In this document: one piece after another, positions 12,301 to 26,780 of the stretch
Layout of the letters: each line of letters starts with the position of its first letter
Position numbering within the stretch: position 1 is the stretch's first letter
Assembly: GCA_963573385.1 (NCBI GenBank)
Contig: CAUYLG010033162.1
Location: 92,168-156,167 of the forward strand
Direction of reading: 5' to 3'
Source: Cacajao melanocephalus
Lineage: Eukaryota; Chordata; Mammalia; Primates; Pitheciidae
DNA length: 64,000 bases
Notes under the pieces: model-generated
Seen by the model: the letters and a program-made list of their open reading frames with translations, nothing else
Told to the model about the DNA's origin: nothing
Database searches by the model: none
Program-made: the position numbers and the translations under genes

Positions 12301-12319
12301 CTGTGCAAAAGTTACCAGC
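9315..12319. other. Intronic sequence, AT-rich, no gene recognised
   Basis: AT-rich and mostly without recognisable repeats, so part of it may be ancient or unique sequence. The longest open frame (10,624-10,968, plus, 114 codons) shows no similarity to a family I know and lacks splice-site context. Confidence 0.5.
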
Positions 12320-12480
12320 ATCAGAATCAGGCAGCAGTTGGAAGACATCAGCTTAATCGCTTACTTCGAGATTAACTTTAGAGAGACTCAGCTTCCCTAT
12401 CTATAAAAGAGGATTTCCTTAAAGTTGTTTTAATCAGTGGAGATAAAATGTATGCAAATTAACTGGCACCCAGCTACTAT
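12320..12480 (+). mobile_element. MIR SINE fragment
   Basis: Degenerate MIR pattern with 'agagactcagcttccctatctataaaagagg' and following 'ataaaatgtatgcaaat'. Confidence 0.6.
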
Positions 12481-13499
12481 AGTTAGACCAATTTTAGGCC
12501 CCAAGGGTTCAATGGGTAGATGAAGGAGACACATTTCTCTTCAACAGAAGGAGCTTTTCAATAGTTAAACCTGCACAAATAGGGAAGGAAGTGCCTTGTA
12601 AGAGAGGGAGCTCGTCATCACTAGAGGTAATCAAGCAGAGGAGCTGGATGAGACCCTCGGTGAGAAGGCCTCAGAGGCAGACTGACAGTGGAGAGAGTGG
12701 GACAGATGAACTCTGGGCTTTCAGGACTGACAGTCTCATAACCTCTGTTTCAACAGTTCCAGGGTTAAATAAATTTCCGTACGTGTAAACCTCACTCAAT
12801 GTGGTATTGTTCAAAACTGAATTTCCTTACATGTCTTTTTTTCTCATCAGAAATAATTCTAAATGAATACTTCATTCTTGGAAAGAACTGAAATGGCCCA
12901 TCAAACCATGAAATAGGAGATGAGGGAATATAACAAGCAAAAAGTAGTATGTAACGCTCAAGAAAGAGACAATGGAATATGTTTTACACTTAGCTGTTTC
13001 TACCTAAAATTAAGCTACTGATCTCTCTTCATTTTCCCTCCAAATAGTTCCACTAGGCCCCAGACAGACTGGAATCAGGATGGAATACGTTTACTCCACA
13101 GGGACATGAATCAGGTTGCATAAACCTTACAAAAATACTGTGCTAATATTTGCCCTCAGGCACAGACACACCCATTTGGGTGTTAGTCCATATTTCTATC
13201 TTAGGCTCCGGCCCCCATCCCTTTACAACCAAAAGCAGCAGGAGCCTTCAGAAAAGAAAACAGCTAAAGTCACTTTGAAAGGTTTGAGATGTGCTAATCA
13301 CAGTGCATCCCAGCCAAGAAGCTGGAATCTCACAACCGGACCATCCTGCCAGCCTCTCTTCCCACCAAGGAGTCTGAAGCCAGTGGCGGTCCAGCCAGAG
13401 AAACCCAATCCTCACCACCAGTGTCCCTGACCATAATTTTACCTCAAGGAAACAGAGAAAAATACTTTCCAGTCACCCCCACGAAGCATCACCTTGTCT
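12481..13499. other. Intronic sequence, nothing recognised
   Basis: No gene or clear repeat family seen. Open frames up to about 104 codons (13,116-13,430) have no recognisable similarity. Confidence 0.5.
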
Positions 13500-13605
13500 C
13501 TGATCAGCCAGGTGACTTAGGAAGTCACTAACTCCCTTTTCTCTGGCTCAGTTTCCCAGGTTAGAGCCCTCTAAGGCTTTTTCCAGCTTTAAAATCTTCT
13601 GCCTG
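13500..13605 (+). mobile_element. MIR SINE fragment
   Basis: Contains 'aagtcactaactcccttttctctggctcagtttcc', the MIR core-to-3' pattern. Confidence 0.6.
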
Positions 13606-14139
13606 TAGGTTTTAATCTCAGGTTATATTAGGTTCAGTAACCCTGCTGGTTGCCAGCGTACCTCTAGAAACCATAAAATATTTTTATGCAGCCTATTCAG
13701 ATTTCCAGGGCTTTGTGCCCTGATAAAACAGGGTCAGCAAATTAATGAAAGGAAACTCTTAAAAAAGACTTTTAAAAGGCATGCCGAAATGCAACTCAGA
13801 AGAACAGTATTTAGGGACAACTGAAATGTATATGTTTATCAAAATAACACGTTGTATACCTTAAAAATATACAGTAAAAAGTACAGGAATGTATAATTGC
13901 TACTAAAAAGTAAAGGTAAGGTCAAGAAAAAAAAGGAAATAATATATGTCGTTGCTGCTGTTGTTGCATTTATCTGTGCTGAGGTCTTCCACGTGCTGTG
14001 AGCTGGGAGTACAGAGATAAAGACAAGCCACTAACTGATTTCAAGGGGTGCTCTGTGACTGGGACCAGGAACATCTTTGCTTGGGAGCACCCTGGGACAG
14101 GAGGGGGTCTTGCCAGGCCAGAGTCTACTGGAGGTTTGA

Positions 14140-14300
14140 AGGAATAGCCAGATCTGGGTTCTAGTCTCTGCTCTGCCACTCCCAAGTAGACACAAACCTG
14201 AGCAAATTAATGTTCTGTCTCGGTTTCCTCCTCTGTAAATAACTGTAGGGAGCAGCGATTTCATTCCCAATGCAGCACAGGGCCTGGTCCGCTGCAGCCA
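14140..14300 (+). mobile_element. MIR SINE
   Basis: Contains 'ctgggttctagtctctgctctgccactccc' then 'cggtttcctcctctgtaaata', in MIR order. Confidence 0.75.
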
Positions 14301-14630
14301 CTCAACACCAGCTGAGTGCTGCCTGTGCATTCCTGCCCTTCCCTCCCATCTTGTTTCTCAGTCCCTGGGCCATTCCCCTTCCGGTTTCTGGGCTTCCTGT
14401 GCTATGGGGCTTCAGAGATTTCCAAGTAATTTTACACCCCTCACTCTTGACTAATTGGTTTTGACTTGGCCAGGCAGGTAGCGCTGCTGTTACCATTTTA
14501 CAGATTGGGAGACTCAACTCAGAGAACCACACCCAGGTCACACAGGCAAGCTCCAAACAGGGTGATGATCCCAAGCTCTGGAGGGGGCAACACACACTAC
14601 CCACTCTGAGTCCACCGATCCACGTGACCA

Positions 14631-14736
14631 GCAGGGAGGCGAATTATAGGTGATTCACTGGCAGTGGTAAAGGGAGCCCCACCGGCAGGGAGGCGAATTA
14701 TAGGTAATTCACTGGCAGTGGTAAAGGGAGCCCCAC
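14631..14736. repeat. Perfect-period tandem duplication (54 bp x2)
   Basis: The unit beginning GCAGGGAGGCGAATTATAGG occurs at 14,631 and 14,685 with essentially one base changed. It is a recent local duplication. Confidence 0.95.
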
Positions 14737-14739
14737 ACT

Positions 14740-16539
14740 TATTCACTATTGTCTCTGTAATTTACTAAATAAAGGTATGTTCTTACCCTTTTGAGATAAT
14801 CTTTATAAACACTCCCCAAGGCTTGCATGTTGGTAAATTTCCTCTTAAGAGGGAAATGGCCCAGAAAACTCTTTCCCCCTAATTAACTCTGCAACATTAG
14901 AAACTTGAGTAATGATCTGGGTGTTTATCACCATATTCCCTCTGCTCTAAGATGACACACCTGATGTAACAGGTGTTTCAGCAAAGTTATTTTAAAGAAA
15001 CAGTACATCCAAAGTACCCAGTGACTGTGAAGGTCACGGTGATTTCAGAAGCAGTAAAGCGTGGCCAACTCGCCTTTCAGAATTGAGGAAATGTAGTAAA
15101 TGACTTCCTCCCACTTTTGCAAAAGGCCTGGACTGGAGTGTGTCACATGATGTCTAAAGGCTCTTCCAGCCTCACAGGCAGCTGTTCCTGGGTTAATTAT
15201 TAGCAGCGGGAGGGAAGGAGCAGGCCACCTCATTTCCTGAGGGCAGGCTCTGGGTTCGGCCTGGGGCCACGTCTACCTGATGACCAGCTCTCCTTTACGG
15301 ACCTGAGTGAAGTGGACAGCCCTGGACCTAGTCAGTCTATCCTCCCACTGCACCTGCCTCCAGGGATCTCAGGACTGCCAGGACTCCTTCTGCCCCTGGA
15401 AAGCTGAGCTTCTCAGCAAATAGAGCTCTATCAGACTCTTGCTCGCTCACCTTTGGGGGCACATGCACTGGCTCTGAGCCAAGGATCTGATGAGGATAGT
15501 CATGGGGTGGGGGTAACTGATAAACTAGGGGGCAACAACCTGGGTGTAGCAGGGGCCTGGGTCTCTGGAGGATCCAGGACAGCCTCAGTGTGTCTGAACC
15601 CTGAGCCTGTTTCAACCTTCCAGGAGAGAGGCTCAGGCAGCAAGAAATCGCCCTGGGTGGCTGCGAAAAAGGTGGATCTGACCACAGATGGTAGTGAACC
15701 TTGGAGGGGAAGGAGAGGGCAGTTCAGACCAGCAGCTACAAAGGGCATGGGCTCTGATGTGCTCAGGTTGCACAAAACAAGCCAACCAATAATTTTGTGT
15801 GTTTTTAAAAAAAGTTGAACTCGTAATGTCTATACAATCATATATTCCACTCTTTCTCATCACTATCCAACATTTGTCCAGGTATTTCAAACACTTCCCT
15901 GACCCTTTTTGTTACGAGCCTATGATATTCTACCACATGGGTGTACATATCTGTGGCTGGGTGTTCAGATGACTTCTCATTAGCAGAGTTCAGATTTCAG
16001 AAAGAACCCACAGTAAACCCAGACAAGGAAGAGGAAGCATGTGACCAAGGATAGGCACCAATGCCAAGGAAGTAGGGGTCCTGATGAGTCCTGAGTTAGG
16101 GCAAAAACACCAAAGACAGTGAGAACGAGATAAGAGACAGGGGCTGGGCCACCACCTAGAGGAGGATGGCAGAATACGAGCAAGGTAACTGACGATGATT
16201 TGGGAAAAATCGCCAAGTTAACTGTGTTCTGTCTTTTCTACCAGATAGAACAATCTTTCACACTGGAAAGGATGAAATTAAAGGGGACGCGAAGGCATTC
16301 CCTCAGCACCCCCCATAACCCAGGAGAGAACCCACACTCATCATCTTACTGGGCTCTCACATCAAAAGAGGGGACCAGGTTTCACCCATGAGGTTAACTC
16401 ATGTGTTTCCGAGGTGACCCAGCGGCAGGGCAGAATCCAAACCCAGTGGCTCCTGACAAAGCCCTGCTCCTCCCACTACCTCTTCTGGGCTTTTCTTTTC
16501 TTCTGCTCTTTTACATCTCTGGTAAACAAGTGTCTTTTT
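14740..16539. other. Intronic sequence, nothing recognised
   Basis: No gene, RNA or clear repeat seen. Open frames of 60-121 codons on both strands near 15.3-15.9 kb overlap each other and have no known similarity. Confidence 0.5.
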
Positions 16540-17392
<853 letters not shown>

Positions 17393-17708
17393 GATGCATA
17401 GCTTTTTGGGGAACAACCAGATTGTTTTCTTCAGAGGCTGCACTATTTTACGTTCCCACCACAACGTAAGAGGGTTACTATTCATCCACATCCTTCCTAA
17501 TACTTGTTAGCTTCCTGTTTTTGACCGTAACCATTATAGTAGGTGCGAAGAGGTGTCTCATTGTGGCTTTATTTACATTTTCCATAATGACTAATGATGT
17601 TGAACATCTTTTCATGTGTTTACTGGCCATTTGTGCATCTTTAGAGAAATATCTATTCAAGTCTTTTGCCTTAAAATGTGGTTTGTCTTAGTGTGGGTTG
17701 TTGACTTT
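17393..17708 (-). mobile_element. L1M antisense, segment 2
   Basis: Contains 'tacgttcccaccacaacg', then 'gtgtctcattgtggctttatttacattt', then 'gatgttgaacatcttttcatgtg', co-linear with segment 1. Confidence 0.92.
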
Positions 17709-17980
17709 CAGGGTCTCGCTCTGTCATCTAGGCTGGTGGGCAGTGGCACGATCTTGGCTCAGTGTAACCTCCACCTTCCAAGTGATCCTCCAGCCTCAGC
17801 CTCCCTAGTAGCTGGGACTACAGGCACACACCACCATACCCAGCTACTTTTTGTATATTTTGTAGAGATGGGGTTTTGCCATGTTGCCCAGACTCAACTT
17901 GAACTCCTGGACTCAAGTGATCTGCCTGCCTCAGTCTCCCAAGGTGCTAGGTTCACAGGTGAGAGCCACTGCACCTGGCC
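17709..17980 (-). mobile_element. Alu, antisense, nested in L1
   Basis: From 'cagggtctcgctctgtcatctagg' to 'gccactgcacctggcc'. The second Alu inside the same L1. Confidence 0.95.
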
Positions 17981-18225
17981 TATTCTCTCATTCTCTAGGC
18001 TATCTTTTCACTTTCTTGATAATGTCTTTGGATGCAAAAAAGCTTTAATTTTCATGAAGTCCCAATTTATTTTTCTTTTGTTACTTGTGTTTTTGGTGTC
18101 ACATCCAATAATTCATTGCTAAATCCAAGGTCATAAAGGTCTACCCATACTTTTTTCCTAGGAGTTTTATGGCTTTAGGTCTTTTATTAAGGTCATTGAT
18201 CCATTTTGAGTTAGTTTTTGTGTGT
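17981..18225 (-). mobile_element. L1M antisense, segment 3
   Basis: Contains 'tttggatgcaaaaaagctttaattttcatgaagtcc', then 'aggtcattgatccattttgagttag', the L1 ORF2 antisense pattern. Confidence 0.92.
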
Positions 18226-18420
18226 GGTGTGAGGTAGTAGCTGCTCTGGTCTTTCTGAGCAGAGTCCCTCCCCAGCATGATCTTCTGGCAGAGCTAACAT
18301 CCCTACACAAAACGGCTAGGTCTGAGTCTTTAAAAATTCACCACTGCCACACAGGCAGCCTGCCCAGTGGCTGGTACCCAGCAGGTGCTCAACAACTCAC
18401 TGTGGGATGAATGGAGGGAA

Positions 18421-18714
18421 AGGATGGATGGATGGATGGTTGGATGGATGGATGGATGGATGGTTGGTTAGATGGTTGATGGATGGATGGATGGATGGTT
18501 GGTTGGATGGTTGGTTGGATGGATGGATGGATGGTTGGTTGGATGGATGGACGAATGGATGGATGGTTGGATGGTTAATGGATGAATGGATGGATGGTTG
18601 GTTGGATGGATGGTTGGTTGGATGGTTGATGGATGGATGGATGGATGGATGGTTGGTTGGATGGATGGATGGATGGATGGTTGGATGGATGGATGGATGG
18701 ATGGTTGATGGATA
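18421..18714. repeat. (TGGA)n/(TGGT) tetranucleotide array, about 290 bp
   Basis: GGAT/TGGA repeats with interspersed TTGG variants and a few point changes. Because the period is 4, the array is open in several frames on both strands; those long low-complexity frames are not genes. Confidence 0.97.
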
Positions 18715-18878
18715 AACCACTGGGGGCACTTGCCATCCCTGCACTCACTTCTTATGACTGCTGCAAGACCACCCACAGCTGGCTGGGAGACTCCTTTATA
18801 ACAAAGGAAATCTAATAGGCTAAACATATTAATAATTAAATATCTATCAACACACTCCTATTAACCTAAAAATGACCC

Positions 18879-19156
18879 AAGATCGGCTCACGCCTGTAAT
18901 CCCAGCATTTTGGGGGGCTGAGGTGGGTGGATCACCTGAGGTCAGGATTTTGAGACCAGCCTGGCCAACATGATGAAACCCCGTCTCTACTAAAAATACA
19001 CAAATTAGCCAGGCACAGTGGTGGGCACCTGTAAGCCCAGCTACTCGGGAGGCTGAGTCAGGGAGAATCACTTGGACCCGGGAGGCGGAGGATGCAGTGA
19101 GGTGAGATTGTGCCACTGCACTCCAGCCTAGGCAACCTAGTGAGACTCTGTCTCAA

Positions 19157-19174
<18 letters not shown>
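18879..19174 (+). mobile_element. Alu, nearly full length
   Basis: Starts 'gatcggctcacgcctgtaatcccagc', slightly truncated at the 5' end, and ends in an A tail. Confidence 0.95.
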
Positions 19175-19238
<64 letters not shown>

Positions 19239-19242
19239 CATA
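19175..19242. repeat. (TA)n(CA)n microsatellite in the Alu tail
   Basis: AT run followed by a CA run, ending 'catatacatatcc'; a typical expansion from an Alu tail. Confidence 0.95.
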
Positions 19243-19594
19243 TCCCCACCAGATCAAACTCTTGCACCTAACTGGACAAGACAGAGGGAGGGTCTTGACC
19301 CTGGAAAGTCCAATGTACCCTTGCCAGTCTCCTGGTTCAAGTCCCTCATTGCACAGATGAAGAAACCCAAGGGCAAAGCAGGGCATGGCAGGGACTTCCA
19401 AAGCCAGATCCCACCAAACACCGGTCTCAGTGATGACCCACTGTAGGTAAGCAACAGAAATACATGAGGTTAGTTTGAACTGCTTCACAGAGGAGGGGTG
19501 GCCCTCTGGTTCTAAAACCTCCAAAGGGGATGGGAAAATGAACCCTGAGTCCTAGATCTCATTCTGCTCCACCAGGGTCTCATGCTTCACTGGC

Positions 19595-19915
19595 TGTTCC
19601 CAGGTTGTGCCAAGCTTGTTCCTCCAACCTTGGGTGTTTGCACGTGCTATTCCCTCTCCTTGAGCACCCTTCCCTCAGATATGCATCTGGCTCTCTCCAT
19701 CAGTTTCTTCATGTACCTGCTAACAGTTTATCTCATCAGTGAGGCCTTCCCTGATCATTCCTTCTCCCTCTCACCCTACTTTAGATTTCCTCTTGAACAT
19801 AAGTTCCTTAAAGGCAGGGATTTCAGTAGTGAACTGCCATCTCCCTGGCACCTAGAACAGTGTTCAGTACATATGAGGCACTAAGTATCTATGGAATGGA
19901 TTAACAAATTGATAA
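19595..19915 (+). mobile_element. L2 3' fragment
   Basis: Contains 'gaggccttccctgatcattcc', then 'aagttccttaaaggcagggatttc', then 'gcacctagaacagtgttcagtacat', in L2 order. Confidence 0.85.
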
Positions 19916-20324
19916 AACTGGGAACCCCACACTCAGTGTACAGCATGTCGCTAAGTGTCAAAGAGGGGAAGGCAGATGGGTGGGCACTGCCTGGACCCTG
20001 CAGCCACAGAGGCACCCAACTTTACTTCTGGACCTACAGGCTGTCCAGGGCTCCTGGGCCTGTGGCAAGGACAGGGAGGGCTGGGACACTGTGTACAGTC
20101 AAAAACTCCCTCACCTTTTGGTCAGGTCCAAGATGCTGGTAGCTGCTCCCCTGCTAATCAGGCCATAGAAAATGGAGCCTCTACCCATAGGCACTTAAGA
20201 AATGTGTGTGTTCATTCATTCGCTTGTGCATTTCAAACAACTAATGCATGCAGGGCTTACACCTGCACTTGTAGAAGGCTTGTGTCAGCGCTAACACAGC
20301 ATACCATTCCAACGGGGCTAAGAG

Positions 20325-20700
20325 GCAGTCTGACCGAGTAATTCCATTTCTAGGAACCTGCTGTCAGGATATATTCAGACATGAAAAAATGTTTTAGTTG
20401 CAGAGATTTTCCTCCCAGCAACACTTATAACACTGAAAATTACAAACAAAAAAGCTACTTGCCAACTTCGGAGGGCCAGTTAAGTAAGCCACAAAACAGC
20501 CACAGGACGTCTGTGTGATTAGAATATTAAGAGGCTTGTTATAAAGCTGCATCTACAGGATAACCACAACTAATTAAAACAACAAAGGAATTTGAAAGAC
20601 AAAAAAACCTCACAGGTGTTAGTTTTTCTATTCTTTCAACTTTTCTGTTATTTCCTAAATTTTCTATGATGAGCAATGATGAGTTAGAAGAAAGTCAAAC
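20325..20700 (+). mobile_element. L1M fragment near the 3' end
   Basis: Contains 'gagtaattccatttctaggaacctg', then 'acttataacactgaaaattacaaac', then 'ttctttcaacttttctgttatttcc'. Highly diverged. Confidence 0.7.
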
Positions 20701-20964
20701 TGAGAATTTATTTATTTTTTAAATACTGTCATCTAATGCTTTATTGGTGCTAGGGTGTTAAACTGCTTAAATCTCCATCCCCCGACTCCCTGCTGCCTCC
20801 TGTCTTGTTTCTGCATCCCCAACTCTGCTTCCCCTTCCTGGGTCCCCTCCCTCTAACCCACCCTGCCCTAGCACTTCTGCAACACTCCGGCCTTGTAAGC
20901 CATACCTGGACCCACTCCTCCCTCAGAAACCAGCTCCAGGGTTGGGCTGCCTCCTCTACTTCCC

Positions 20965-21080
20965 AGATCCGTGGCTTTGGACAAGTTACTAAACCTGAGA
21001 CTCCGTTTCCTCCTCAGGAAAATGAGGCTGACATTATTAACCCACAGGGTCCTCCTCAGCACTCCCGGGTGCTGAGGCTG
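20965..21080 (+). mobile_element. MIR fragment
   Basis: Contains 'ctttggacaagttactaaacctgagactccgtttcctcc'. Confidence 0.7.
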
Positions 21081-21704
21081 TGAGCTGCTGTAGACACTGC
21101 CCCACACTGGAGCCCAATCTGCTGATTCTACTCAGCCTCGGGAAAAGCTGCTACTGGTGCCCTGATGCACAGGGAGAAGAGTCTTGATCCTCAGTCTGCA
21201 TAAATCTGGGCACCTGTTCTCTCCTGAAGGCAGCAGAAGAAAAGTAGGTTTGCTCTTGGCTCCCAGATCAACATGATGGCTTATTGGTTGAAACTGCCAC
21301 TCTGCCCTGCCCCCCACCCCTGTGGCATCCTCTATGCCTTAGAGAACTCACAGCCCAACCCTCACTCCTCAGAGTTGATGCCCAATATGTGAGTCCCCTT
21401 TAGACCGTGTTCCTGGCAATGTCACCGAAGGTCTGGCTAATGCCATAGCTGGGATCCTGTCCACAGCGACATGCTCCAGTGCCCTGGCTCAGAGCTGGGC
21501 TCTCTTGCTCCCTTTTGATCACAGGGCTTTACTCATTCTTCCTTCAAAACTTGCATCCATCCCTATAATACCAGCTGTGAGGCAGGTGCTGAGGTATAAG
21601 GGTAAGAGGCTGTCTCAGGTCCCAGCTCTCTGGGAACTCACAAACCAATCAGAGAGAGAGAGGGATGCAGAAATCACAGGTTTCCATGCGGGGAATGCTA
21701 AGAC

Positions 21705-21795
21705 AGAGGACCTTCCAGTGGGTGACTGACTGAACCATGGCTCAGCCTTGGGCAGAAAGTGATGCCTTCTAAGGGGAATATATCTGTGAAGCTAG
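21705..21795 (+). repeat. Source-like copy of the segment found inverted inside the Alu at 23.2 kb
   Basis: AGAGGACCTTCCAG, then CCATGGCTCAGCCT, then GGCAGAAAGTGATG and GGGGAATATA occur here in the same order as in the reverse complement of 23,224-23,302. It may itself be part of an older interspersed repeat. Confidence 0.85.
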
Positions 21796-22064
21796 ACTGT
21801 GAGGGATGAGATACCAAGCAACAAAATCAGATCACCCCATACATTTCCCAAAGTTCTCACTGGGCTCTTACTATCAGTATCCATCATTACCCACAATCTG
21901 ATTCCAATGGAACCCGACGGACACCAGATGCCTGGTTACACCTGCCCCTTTGAGGTGTCTCCAAGCAGCCAGGCAGAAAGTTAGGTATACTTTAAGCCGT
22001 GCATGTTTTTTCTCTACCATCTCCTCCACAAGGCTCTCCATCATTAATCATGTTCTGGATGAAT

Positions 22065-22180
22065 GCCACTCACAGTGAGGTCTCTGGACCAGTGGCTTCA
22101 GCATCATTGAATACCTGTCAGAAATGCAGAGTCCCAGGCCCCACCCCTGACCTACAGAATCTGAATCATTTTAAAGTGGG
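22065..22180 (-). mobile_element. MER5A-like MITE, antisense
   Basis: Contains 'ctggaccagtggcttcagcatcattgaatacc', then 'cagaaatgcagagtcccaggccccacccctgacctacag'. Confidence 0.75.
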
Positions 22181-23115
22181 AAAGGCTGTGCTCTCCATCC
22201 TAATTCCAACTTCCTCCTCTTCACTCTGTCGCCAGCTGCTATCTTTTGGTGCCTTCAACATCTAAGCGAACCAATGCCAACCTCTGGAGTTCCACGTCAG
22301 GCAGAATTACCTCAGCCCCCACCCTGCCCTGGGTGGCACACACCAACCACAGCTCTCTCTACCTCAAGCTGTGGACACATGTCCCATGGCAGTCCCTCTG
22401 TCCAGACAGCTGAGCCAGCACTGCTTGAGTACTTAGCATGCCGCTGTATCACCGGGAGATCATCACACAACCTTGTGAGGTGAAGACACCATGGGCATTC
22501 CACTGTGGAGAGGTGGTCGAGGCTCAGGAGGCTGGAGCAGGGCCTTGGAGTGAGCAAGTGGGGGTGTGGGGATGGTCCCTGACTTATCACCTATGCTAAG
22601 AGTTAACACTGAGCATGGCAGCCTGGCCGAGCCACCTCTGTGGAAGCTTGGAGCCGAGGAAGGACGTCTGGATCTGAAGTGAGGAACAGGCCCTTGGCTG
22701 GGAGCTAGAACTAAGAGGCAAAAGTCATGGAGAACACGTGGGAGAGGAAGTAGAGGCCAGATCCTGAAAAGCTCTTCAGTGGTGGACTGAGGTGCCTGGA
22801 CTTCAGAGGAGATAGGAGGGTAGTGAGGTTTCTGGAGCAGGTTGGTCAAAGTCGGCAGCACCCTTGTTTGATATCCGTCCCGTTCCCTCACCCCACATCT
22901 ATCTGGGACTTGCTTCTCTGACCCTCCTGCTGTGGCAAGATCCTGATTCTCCCAGGTACATGCGGCTCTACTTCCTGCCCACTCATCCTCACACAGTCCT
23001 CAGCCCTCCGTGACTCACAATCCTGGGCTAGGACAAAGCCTGGCTCCCAGGCTCCCCTACCAGTGGTTTCCCCAGCTGGCTCCTCAACAGCAAAGGCTTA
23101 TCAAGAATCATATAA
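22181..23115. other. Intronic sequence, GC-richer, nothing recognised
   Basis: No clear repeat or gene. Several overlapping open frames (up to 142 codons, minus strand, 22,463-22,891) lack similarity and splice context. Confidence 0.45.
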
Positions 23116-24611
<1,496 letters not shown>

Positions 24612-24981
24612 TGATACGGTTTGGCTGTGTCCCCACACAAATCTCATTGAATTATAGCTCCCATAATCCTCATGTGTCATGGGAGGGACTAGATGGGAGG
24701 TAACTGAATCACAGGAGCAGTTACCCGCATGCTGCTATTCTCAGGAGAGTGAGTTCTCATGAGATCCGATGGTTTTGTAAGGGGCTATTCCCCCTTCTGC
24801 TCTGCACTTCTCCTTGCTGCCGCCATGTGAAGGAGGTCGTCTTTGCTTCCCCTTCCACCATGGTTATGTTTTCTGAGGCCTCCCCAGCCCTGTGGAATTA
24901 TGAGTCAATTAAACCTCTTTCCTTAATAATTACTCAGTCTCTGGTATGTCTTTATTAGCAGTGTGAGAATGGACTAATATA
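24612..24981 (+). mobile_element. THE1/MST-type ERVL-MaLR solo LTR
   Basis: About 370 bp from TGATACGGTTTGGCTGTG to GGACTAATATA, with the MaLR LTR order: 'ctcatgagatccgatggttttg', 'ccgccatgtgaagg', 'gtcaattaaacctctttcctt'. It is flanked by a 5-bp duplication CCCAG (24,607-24,611 and 24,982-24,986). Old endogenous element without coding sequence. This family points to a simian primate. Confidence 0.93.
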
Positions 24982-25362
24982 CCCAGAGATGACCAGACTG
25001 GAGATACAGACGTATAAGCCCCTGACAGGACCAGCTGAGTTTACCTGAAAAGGCCTACAGGACATAAGAGCAGACGATAAAGGGAACAGGCAGCAGACGA
25101 AGAGCCAAGGTGGGCTGGAAGGCAGGAGGGGAGAGGAGCATCACAGAAGCCCTGGAACAGAGAATAATTTCTCTGACCAAATGAGCTGAGATATGAGAAC
25201 CTGCCTCTGGTCTTAACAAGTGAGCCGTCCCTGGGCATTGCGGCAAGAGCAGTGTTGCTCAAGTGGCAGGTGGGGAAGCCTGGTAAGTGCAGGATGGACT
25301 GCTCTAAATGCCTAAACGTCCCACCTGAGCCTGTGAGTTCCCTTTCAACAAAATTGTGTCTT

Positions 25363-25843
25363 TCCACACACCCATGCTTGCAGCAGCATTATTCACAACA
25401 GCCAAAAGGCAAAGCAACCCAAGTGTCTATGAACAGCAGAATGGATAAACAAAGTGTACTGCAAACATACAACAGAATAGTATTCAGTTTTAAAAGGAAG
25501 GAAATTCTCCCACATGCTACAACATGGATGGACCTTAAAGCATTATACTATGTGGAATAATCCAGTTACAAAAGGACACTGTATAATTCCACTTAAGTAA
25601 AGCACTTAGAGTAGTTGAATTCATGGAGATAAAAAGTAGAATGGTGGCTGCCGGGAGCTGGGGGAGGGAGTTATTGAATGGGTATGGAATTTTGGTTTAG
25701 TAAGATGAAAAGAGTTCTGTGGATGGATGGTGGTGATGACTGCACAACAATGTGAATGTACTTAATACCAATGAATTGTGCACTTAAATAGTATTAACAT
25801 GTAAATCTTATGTGTATTTCACTATGATTAAAAAATTACACAT
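25363..25843 (+). mobile_element. L1M 3' fragment
   Basis: Contains 'gcagcagcattattcacaacagccaaaagg', then 'tgaacagcagaatggataaac', then 'gaatggtggctgccgggagctggggg', in L1 ORF2/3' UTR order. Confidence 0.88.
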
Positions 25844-25880
25844 CACTCCTTTTTTATAGGTATAGAAAACCTGAACTCCT

Positions 25881-26117
25881 TCAGGAGCTTGAGACCAACC
25901 TGGCCAACATGGTGAAACCCCACCTCCACAAAAAATACAAAAACTAGCCGAGCACTGTGGTGCACACCTGTAATCCCAGCTCCTCGGGAGGCTGAGGCAG
26001 GAGAATCGCTTGAATCTGGGAGGCAGATTGCAGTGAGCCAAGATCGCACCACTGCACTCCAGCCTGGGTGACAGAGGGGACTCCGTCTCAAAAAAAAAAA
26101 AAAAAGAAAAAAAAGAA
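25881..26117 (+). mobile_element. Alu, 5' truncated, with target-site duplication
   Basis: Starts in the left arm and ends in an A-rich tail. Flanked by AGAAAACCTGAACTCCT (25,864-25,880) and AGAAAATCTGAACTCTT (26,118-26,134), showing a genuine 5'-truncated insertion. Confidence 0.95.
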
Positions 26118-26134
26118 AGAAAATCTGAACTCTT

Positions 26135-26620
26135 GGAAGTGAATGGTATTTCTCATCAACAGAAGTGAAAGTAAATGTTTTTCAGTTACTGTGAACTGTT
26201 CCTCCAGGAGGCTTGTTGGTGCAAGGGAAGGGAGAAATCAGGTGGTGACCTAAAGATGGGGCCAGCTCCACTTCCAGGTGGTAGGAAGTTAGTGGAGAGG
26301 TAAGCCTGAGCCAGAGACGTTCACTTTTCTCGGACTGGAGGAAAGGCAGCAAGAAGAGAGGGGCCAGAAAGTGAAGAGATAGGGTAAAGGAGGCTCGCAC
26401 AGACGGCCTCCAGCATTGCAGGGCAACAGGTGGAGGTGGTGGGGTCACCTGGAGAGGTGAGGACAGCAGCCAGGAGACTTGGAAAGGGGAGAAAGCTCAG
26501 GTGGAAGGAGGATGGTGCAGACTGACAGCAGGGAGGGCCCAGCTGGCCGCAAAGCACAGAGGACATTATCTGAAACTGTCAGGAAACCCCGGGCAGCAGA
26601 CCTCAAAGGGCAGTCCCAGC
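26135..26620. other. Intronic sequence, purine-rich, nothing recognised
   Basis: AG-rich stretch without recognisable repeat or gene. Confidence 0.5.
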
Positions 26621-26621
26621 A

Positions 26622-26780
26622 GCTAAACCAGTGGCATCATCAGAGAGCTTGTTAGAAATGTAAACCTACCAGCCTCACCAGAGGCTCTGATTCAGACCAA
26701 GAGAATCACACACTCTGGGGGTGGGGCCCAACAGCCTCTCTTAACCAGCCTTCCTGGTGATATGCTATAGTTTGAGAAAA
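26622..26780 (+). mobile_element. MER5A-like MITE
   Basis: Contains 'gagcttgttagaaatgtaaacc', then 'gaggctctgattcagacc', then 'ggtgatatgctatagtttgagaaa'. Confidence 0.8.

Noticed and set aside
17616..18122. 168-codon plus-strand frame
   Set aside because: It runs through antisense L1 and a nested Alu; the protein text is typical of translated Alu.
18421..18714. Possible CRISPR-like array
   Set aside because: The repeat unit is 4 bp without spacers; it is a microsatellite in a primate genome.
18397..18827. Frames with Ile-His-Pro-Ser or Gly-Trp-Met-Asp repeats
   Set aside because: They are translations of the (TGGA)n microsatellite, which is stop-free by its composition.
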